From positions 20,250 to 84,249 of the forward strand of contig NZ_JAGGOS010000060.1 in the NCBI RefSeq assembly GCF_018614205.1: a stretch of DNA of 64,000 nt, given 5' to 3'. Shown piece after piece: positions 58,902 to 64,000 of the stretch. The stretch comes from Streptomyces sp. ISL-36 (GTDB taxonomy: Bacteria > Actinomycetota > Actinomycetes > Streptomycetales > Streptomycetaceae). Numbering within the stretch: position 1 is the stretch's first letter; every line of letters begins with the position of its first letter. A program made the position numbers and the translations under genes. The notes under the pieces are model-generated. The model saw only the letters and a list, made by a program, of their open reading frames with translations, made no database searches and was not told the origin of the DNA.

Positions 58902-60161
58902 ATGGACGCCGCCTTCACCGCGGAGCAGGACGAGATCCGCCGCACCCTGCGCGAACTGCTCGCCAAACGCTCCGGACCCGCCGAGGTCCGCGCCGCCGTC
59001 GCGACCCCCGAGGGGTACGACACCGACCTGTGGCACCGGATGTCCGGCACGCTCGGACTGGCCGGGCTCGCCCTGCCCGAGGAGTACGGCGGCGTGGGCT
59101 GCGGCCCCGCCGAACTGGCCGTCGCCTTCGAGGAGGCCGGCCGGGTCCTCGCCCCTTCGCCGTTCTTCGCCACCGCCGTCCTCGCCGCCCCGCTCATCGC
59201 CGCCCTCGGCAGCGAGCGGCAGCGCGCCGAGCTCCTGCCCCGCATCGCCGACGGAGCCCTGACCTGCGCTCTCGCCGTCCCCGGCGGCTCCCTCTCGCTC
59301 GCCCTCGGTCTGACCGGGGACAACGCCGATGCCTCCTGGGCCGGCGGCGGCCGGGCCGGCGGCGTGCAGGCGCGCCCCGTCGACAGCGGGGACAGCGGGG
59401 ACGGTGGGGACGGTGGGGACGGTGGGGGCGGCAGAAGTGACGGGGCCGGCGGTCGCGCGCTGCTGTACGGGGAGGCCGCGCAGGTCCTCGACGGACACAG
59501 CGCCGGGCTGCTCCTGGTCGCCGCGCACACGGGCGGCTTCGCCCGGAGCCGGACCCTGCTCTTCCTGGTCCGTGGGGACGCGGACGGCCTGGTGCGCGAG
59601 CGCCTGCCGACACTGGACGCGACCCGCCCGCAGGCCGTCGTACAACTGCGGGACGTCGAAGGCGAACTGCTCGGCGAGGACCCCCCGAACGGGCCGGGCG
59701 TGCTCGGCGCGCTGGCCGCGGCGGGGCGGACGGCGGCCGTGATGCTCGCTGCCGAGGCGGTCGGCGCCGCGCAGGCGGCCCTGGACCGCACGGTCGAGTA
59801 CACCGGGACCCGCGAACAGTTCGGGCGGCCCATCGGCTCCTTCCAGGCGGTCAAGCACCGGCTCGCCGACCTGTACGTCCAGGTGGAGGCGGCCCGCTCG
59901 CTGGTCTACTGCGCGGCGCGTGAGGCCGGTCAGGGCGGGCTCGCGCTCGCCGCGGCGCTGGAGGCGCTGCGGACGGTGGCCGGGGAGACGATCCAGCTGC
60001 ACGGCGGGATCGGCTTCACCTGGGAGCACGAGGCCCATCTGTACTTCAAGCGGGCGACCGCCGACGAGCTGCTCTTCGGGCCCGCGCGCAGGCTGCGGGC
60101 GCACGCCGCGACCGGTCTGTTCGAGGAGGAGGCGGCGTCATGCCCGTCGGAACGCGTCTGA
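58902..60161 (+). CDS. Acyl-CoA dehydrogenase
   Basis: A 419-aa flavoprotein. N-terminal domain QDEIRRTLRELLAKRSG, the middle beta domain, and C-terminal TVEYTGTREQFGRPIGSFQAVKHRLADLY and IQLHGGIGFTWEHEAHLYFKRA (the glycine-rich flavin segment and the acid of the catalytic region). A Gly/Asp/Ser-rich insert (about 160-185) is unusual. It overlaps the deazaflavin reductase gene by 22 bp. Probably acts on branched or steroid-like acyl-CoA; the substrate is unknown. Confidence 0.92.
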   Translation: MDAAFTAEQDEIRRTLRELLAKRSGPAEVRAAVATPEGYDTDLWHRMSGTLGLAGLALPEEYGGVGCGPAELAVAFEEAGRVLAPSPFFATAVLAAPLIAALGSERQRAELLPRIADGALTCALAVPGGSLSLALGLTGDNADASWAGGGRAGGVQARPVDSGDSGDGGDGGDGGGGRSDGAGGRALLYGEAAQVLDGHSAGLLLVAAHTGGFARSRTLLFLVRGDADGLVRERLPTLDATRPQAVVQLRDVEGELLGEDPPNGPGVLGALAAAGRTAAVMLAAEAVGAAQAALDRTVEYTGTREQFGRPIGSFQAVKHRLADLYVQVEAARSLVYCAAREAGQGGLALAAALEALRTVAGETIQLHGGIGFTWEHEAHLYFKRATADELLFGPARRLRAHAATGLFEEEAASCPSERV

Positions 60162-60610
60162 TCCAGAAGGTGTCGTCGACGCGGGCGTTCGCGAAGATCG
60201 CACCGCACGTCATCCCGGCGATGGACCGGGCGGTGCACCGGCTGACCCGGGGGAAGGTGCTGCTCAGCGCCCAGATGCTGCCGGGCGTGATCCTCACTGT
60301 ACGGGGGGCGAAGTCGGGTCTGCCGCGGGCGACACCGCTGGCCTGCATGCCGGAGCCGGCCGGGACCTGGCTCCTGATCGGCTCCAACTTCGGGCGTCCG
60401 GGGCATCCGGCCTGGACCGGGAACCTGCTGAAGAACCCCGAGGCGGAGGTGAGTTGGCGCGGCGAGTCGATTCCCGTACGGGCGGAGCTGCTCGCCGGGG
60501 ACGAGCGGGCGGTGGCGTGGCGGGCGGCCCTGGAGTTCTGGCCGCCGTACGCGACGTACCAGGCGCGGGTGGAGCGGGAGATCCGGCTCTTCCGGCTGAC
60601 GAGGCGGTGA
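60140..60610 (+). CDS. Deazaflavin (F420)-dependent nitroreductase family protein
   Basis: A 156-aa split-barrel protein of the DDN/Rv3547 family. VILTVRGAKSGLPRATPLACMPEPAG and WLLIGSNFGRPGHPAWTGNLLKNPEAEV are the F420-binding blocks. ATG 60140 lies inside the acyl-CoA dehydrogenase gene, so the two are coupled. Reaction unknown, likely reduction with F420H2. Confidence 0.9.
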   Translation: MPVGTRLIQKVSSTRAFAKIAPHVIPAMDRAVHRLTRGKVLLSAQMLPGVILTVRGAKSGLPRATPLACMPEPAGTWLLIGSNFGRPGHPAWTGNLLKNPEAEVSWRGESIPVRAELLAGDERAVAWRAALEFWPPYATYQARVEREIRLFRLTRR

Positions 60611-60633
60611 ACCGGCCCGGGGCGTGGCGCCCG

Positions 60634-60743
60634 GACCTCGGCAAGCCGGCCGCACGACCTCGGCAAGGCGGCCGCACGACCTCGGCAAGCCGGCCGCACG
60701 ACCTCGGCAAGGCGGCCGCGCGACTTCGGCGAGGCGGCCGCCG
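60634..60743. repeat. Five-copy 22-bp tandem array
   Basis: Units GACCTCGGCAAG(C/G)CGGCCGCAC begin at 60634, 60656, 60678, 60700 and 60722, alternating C/G at one position. Noncoding. Confidence 0.9.
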
Positions 60744-60767
60744 CGTGCGGGGGCCGGGCATGGGAAC

Positions 60768-60805
60768 GCCGACGGCGGTGTCCCGAGGACGGGACCGCCG
60801 TCGGC
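60768..60805. terminator. Bidirectional terminator before the TetR gene
   Basis: Arms 60768-60785 and 60790-60805 (one bulged base) around an AGGA loop, GCCGACGGCGG/CCGCCGTCGGC core, between convergent genes. Confidence 0.8.
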
Positions 60806-60835
60806 GCGACAGGACGGATGAAGGGCGCGTGCGGG

Positions 60836-61483
60836 TTACTTCGTCGGCTTCTTGCCCGTGATCCCCAGGTGTACCAACAGGGCCAGATTCGGCTTCAGTT
60901 CGGCCTGCTTCACACCCCAGGTCTGGAAGCCCTTCTGGTGACCGGCCACCGAGGCCAGCATCGCCACCAGGGAGCCCGCCATGGCCGCGGGGCTGACGTC
61001 CTTGTCCACCTTGCCCTTGCCCTGGAGTTCCTTCACCGTGTCCGTAAGGGAGTTGGTGACCGAGTTCAGGATCTTCATGCGGATCTTGTAGAACCGCTTG
61101 TCGCCCTCCGCGGCCCCGAGATCCACCACGCGCAGGATCGCGTCGTGCTTGCGCCAGAAGTCCAGGAAGCCCTCGACCAGTTCCTCGGAGGTCTGCCAGC
61201 CGGCCTTGCCGACCCAGGAGCGGCCGGAGACCAGATCGGTCAACCCCGCTCCCTCTTTGGCCATTTCCTCCGCGATCTCGAGGACGGCGCCCTCGACGTC
61301 GGGGAAGTACTGATAGAACGTCGCGGGTGAAGTGCCCGCCTTCCGGGCCACGTCGATGACCTTGACGTCCCGGTACGGCGAGGAGCTGAGCATCTCGCTG
61401 AGGCAGTCGAGCAGCTTCTGCCGCGTCGCCTGACCGCGTCGTCCGGCCACGCGGCCGTCGACCGTGCGTACTTGTCCTGTCAT
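60836..61483 (-). CDS. TetR family regulator, likely controller of the acyl-CoA genes
   Basis: A 215-aa regulator. HTH: QATRQKLLDCLSEMLSSSPYRDVKVIDVARKAGTSPATFYQYFPDVEGAV. The ATG at 61483 has no ribosome-binding site and overlaps TGACGGCATGACAG (61477-61490), a third copy of the operator seen before the thiolase/DUF1801 and acyl-CoA dehydrogenase genes, which suggests autoregulation. Leaderless translation is likely. Confidence 0.92.
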   Translation of the reverse strand: MTGQVRTVDGRVAGRRGQATRQKLLDCLSEMLSSSPYRDVKVIDVARKAGTSPATFYQYFPDVEGAVLEIAEEMAKEGAGLTDLVSGRSWVGKAGWQTSEELVEGFLDFWRKHDAILRVVDLGAAEGDKRFYKIRMKILNSVTNSLTDTVKELQGKGKVDKDVSPAAMAGSLVAMLASVAGHQKGFQTWGVKQAELKPNLALLVHLGITGKKPTK

Positions 61484-61490
61484 GCCGTCA
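61477..61490 (-). promoter_or_regulatory. Operator TGACGG-N4-ACAG, copy 3 (autoregulation)
   Basis: Reads TGACGGCATGACAG on the minus strand over the TetR start codon; one base different in the second half-site from the other two copies. Confidence 0.6.
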
Positions 61491-61643
61491 GCTTACCGAG
61501 GGGTGATCGGCGCGCGATTCGGCCGACTGCAAATGGGGTGCACACCCTCCCGGGCGCTCCTCGGGGGCGGCCCCCGAGGGGTTCTGTCCGCCTCGGGAAG
61601 CGGCCCGCACCCCGCCCGTACCCGAATAGGCTTATTAACAGGC

Positions 61644-61665
61644 TGTGGACAACTTCGGTGGACAA
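61644..61665 (-). promoter_or_regulatory. Two DnaA-box-like 9-mers
   Basis: TGTGGACAA (61644-61652, perfect complement of TTGTCCACA) and GGTGGACAA (61657-61665), 13 bp apart, upstream of the VOC gene. Confidence 0.4.
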
Positions 61666-61758
61666 CCCATGGGAATCAAGGGCCGCCGAGGCGTTTCCTC
61701 TGCATTTGTTCGATTATGGGGGCGTGCGGAGGCGGTCCCCCCGCCCTAGCGTGGAGCC

Positions 61759-62694
61759 ATGGCGGCATGCACAGAGGGCACCCCGTGCTGGGTGGAAGCG
61801 CAGCTCCCCGATCTCCGGGCGGGGAAGCGGTTCTACGGCGAGCTCTTCGGCTGGACCTTCGACCCCGACCGCGACGAGGCCCTCAGCGACGGAAAGCGCG
61901 TCGCCGGTCTCGTACCGAAGCGGGACGGCCGGATGCCCACCACGTGGACCGTCTACCTCGCCACCGAGGATGCCGGTGTGCTCTCGGCGCGGATCAAGGC
62001 CGCCGGCGGACAGATGGTCATGGAGCCCTACCCCGTCGGCCCCTTCGGCGTGATGGCGCTCGCCGCCGACCCCGGCGGCGCCGTCTTCGGACTGCGGCAG
62101 GCGGGCGACGACGACGGCTTCGAGAAGACGATGCTCCCCGGCTCCTTCTGCTGGATGGAGGTCTATACGAGGGAACGGGACGCGGTCGACACCTTCTACG
62201 CCTCCGTCTTCGGCTATCTGGGGCGCCAGGTGGCGGCGGACGAGGAGGGCAGGGAGAGCGATTTCGACTACCGCGTCTGGTCCCCGCCCGGCTCCCGCCC
62301 CGGCGACGAGTCGGCCTTCGGCGGCCGGGCCGTCCTCACCGAGGCCTTCCCGGCCGAGATGCCGGGGCACGTCCTGGTCTACTTCGCCGTCTCCGACTGC
62401 GACGAGACCTGCGCCACCGCGGTGCGCCTCGGCGGGCGCGTCACCAATCCGCCCTTCGACACCCCGCACGGCCGCATCGCCGTCCTCCACGACAACCAGG
62501 GCGCCCGCTTCGCCGTCCTGGCTGAGCCCGCTGGACCCACGGAGGCCGCTGAACCCGCTGAGACCTCTGAACGCGCCGGGCGTACGGAGCCCGGGAGGCC
62601 GCGCGAGACCGAGACCGCGCAGGAGGCCTCCTCGACGGCCCCGGCGCCCCCCGAGCCGAGCGCGGCTCGGGCCCGGTCTTGGGACATCGCCTGA
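61759..62694 (+). CDS. VOC family (glyoxalase-like) protein
   Basis: A 311-aa protein with two vicinal-oxygen-chelate repeats: PCWVEAQLPDLRAGKRFYGELFGWTFDPD and SFCWMEVYTRERDAVDTFYASVFGYL. Metal ligand positions are partly conserved. The last 50 residues are a Glu/Thr/Pro/Ala-rich tail. ATG 61759 follows GTGGAGCC. Substrate unknown; similar proteins are hydroxylase-like or resistance-type. Confidence 0.86.
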   Translation: MAACTEGTPCWVEAQLPDLRAGKRFYGELFGWTFDPDRDEALSDGKRVAGLVPKRDGRMPTTWTVYLATEDAGVLSARIKAAGGQMVMEPYPVGPFGVMALAADPGGAVFGLRQAGDDDGFEKTMLPGSFCWMEVYTRERDAVDTFYASVFGYLGRQVAADEEGRESDFDYRVWSPPGSRPGDESAFGGRAVLTEAFPAEMPGHVLVYFAVSDCDETCATAVRLGGRVTNPPFDTPHGRIAVLHDNQGARFAVLAEPAGPTEAAEPAETSERAGRTEPGRPRETETAQEASSTAPAPPEPSAARARSWDIA

Positions 62695-62999
62695 TCACCA
62701 CGCCGGCCCGAGGCGTATGACGCCTCACTGCCTCACTGCCTCTGGCCGCACCGCCTCGTCGGGCCAGCACCGCCACACCGCTCACCGCCTCGGGCCTCAC
62801 CGCCGCACCGCCTCGGGCCTCACGCGAACCGATCATCGGATTCTCGTGCCGACGTGTCGCCCGTTCGGCGGGCACGGGCCCAGCGAAATGCCCGGACACA
62901 CGCCGATCCGCCCCCGGGTTCGCAACCACCGCCTCGGACAGGAAGAATCAGGGCCACGGGGCCGTACCCTCATGGCCCGTACGGGGAGGTGGCAGGCAA
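62695..62999. other. 305-bp gap of C-rich imperfect repeats
   Basis: Short repeats of CACTGCCTC and CACCGCCTCGGGCCTCACCGC (two copies near 62790-62825). It probably includes the promoter of the kinase gene. I see no gene. Confidence 0.6.

Positions 63000-64000
<1,001 letters not shown>

Noticed and set aside
45143..60743. Tandem arrays as a CRISPR array
   Set aside because: Units are directly adjacent without unique spacers, and there are no cas genes.

Overview
The window is a stretch of actinomycete chromosome, almost certainly Streptomyces. It is very GC-rich with strong third-position G/C, has frequent GTG starts and stop-to-start overlaps, and carries genus-typical genes: class I LysRS beside ArgRS, DUF3558 lipoproteins, a DUF2637 protein, and futalosine-type menaquinone genes next to a haem/cytochrome c maturation cluster. 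I found no tRNA, rRNA, CRISPR array, transposase, integrase or secondary-metabolite cluster. The gene at the left edge lacks its 5' end and the one at the right edge lacks its 3' end.

Layout. 1-9.6 kb: a membrane-anchored protein fragment, divergent argS and lysS, a small membrane protein, a DUF2637 protein, two DUF3558 lipoproteins and rtcB. 9.6-20 kb: accessory enzymes and regulators (SDR, YnfA-type protein, secreted protein, flavin monooxygenase with divergent TetR, MarR, Mut7-C RNase, NmrA-type protein, two GNATs, AraC, DinB-type protein, a FepB-like protein without signal peptide, MerR). 20-29.6 kb: hemL, a histidine phosphatase, a deacetylase-like lipoprotein and the operon resA-ccdA-resB-ccsB. 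29.7-33.5 kb: a membrane-tethered periplasmic-binding protein beside a P-loop ATPase. 33.6-39.3 kb: 2OG dioxygenase/deaminase pair, GntR with two small genes, flavodoxin-fold oxidoreductase, EamA transporter, LysR and a PLDc_N protein. 39.4-45.1 kb: menaquinone genes (UbiD, MqnP, UbiX, MqnE) with a rhomboid protease, a 43-aa basic protein and an AsnC regulator. 45.3-48 kb: GNAT, DUF4229, and a DAACS symporter preceded by a cysteine-rich leader peptide. 48.3-51 kb: a HTH/zinc-ribbon protein, then an OLD/RecF-like ATPase coupled to a PIN nuclease. 51-61.5 kb: acyl-CoA metabolism under two TetR regulators. 61.7-64 kb: a VOC protein and a serine/threonine kinase that runs off the edge.

How the genes fit together. 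hemL, the cytochrome c maturation operon and the menaquinone genes all serve respiration. The fatty acid/CoA genes carry recognisable dyad operators: TTACTC-CA-GAGTAA between the MaoC protein and the acyl-CoA ligase, and a TGACGG-N4-(T/A)CAG element at three places including the start of the TetR gene at 60.8-61.5 kb.

Most notable signals. (1) An ATPase-PIN pair that looks like an undescribed nuclease or defence module. (2) A leader peptide with Cys codons in front of the symporter, predicting cysteine control of a cystine-type transporter. (3) Five operator copies laid exactly on a 14-bp grid between a monooxygenase and its TetR regulator. (4) A kinase with an in-frame gap after its SPEQ motif. 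(5) A relic copy of the hemL start just upstream of hemL. (6) Many short tandem arrays that begin on or include the stop codon of the preceding gene.
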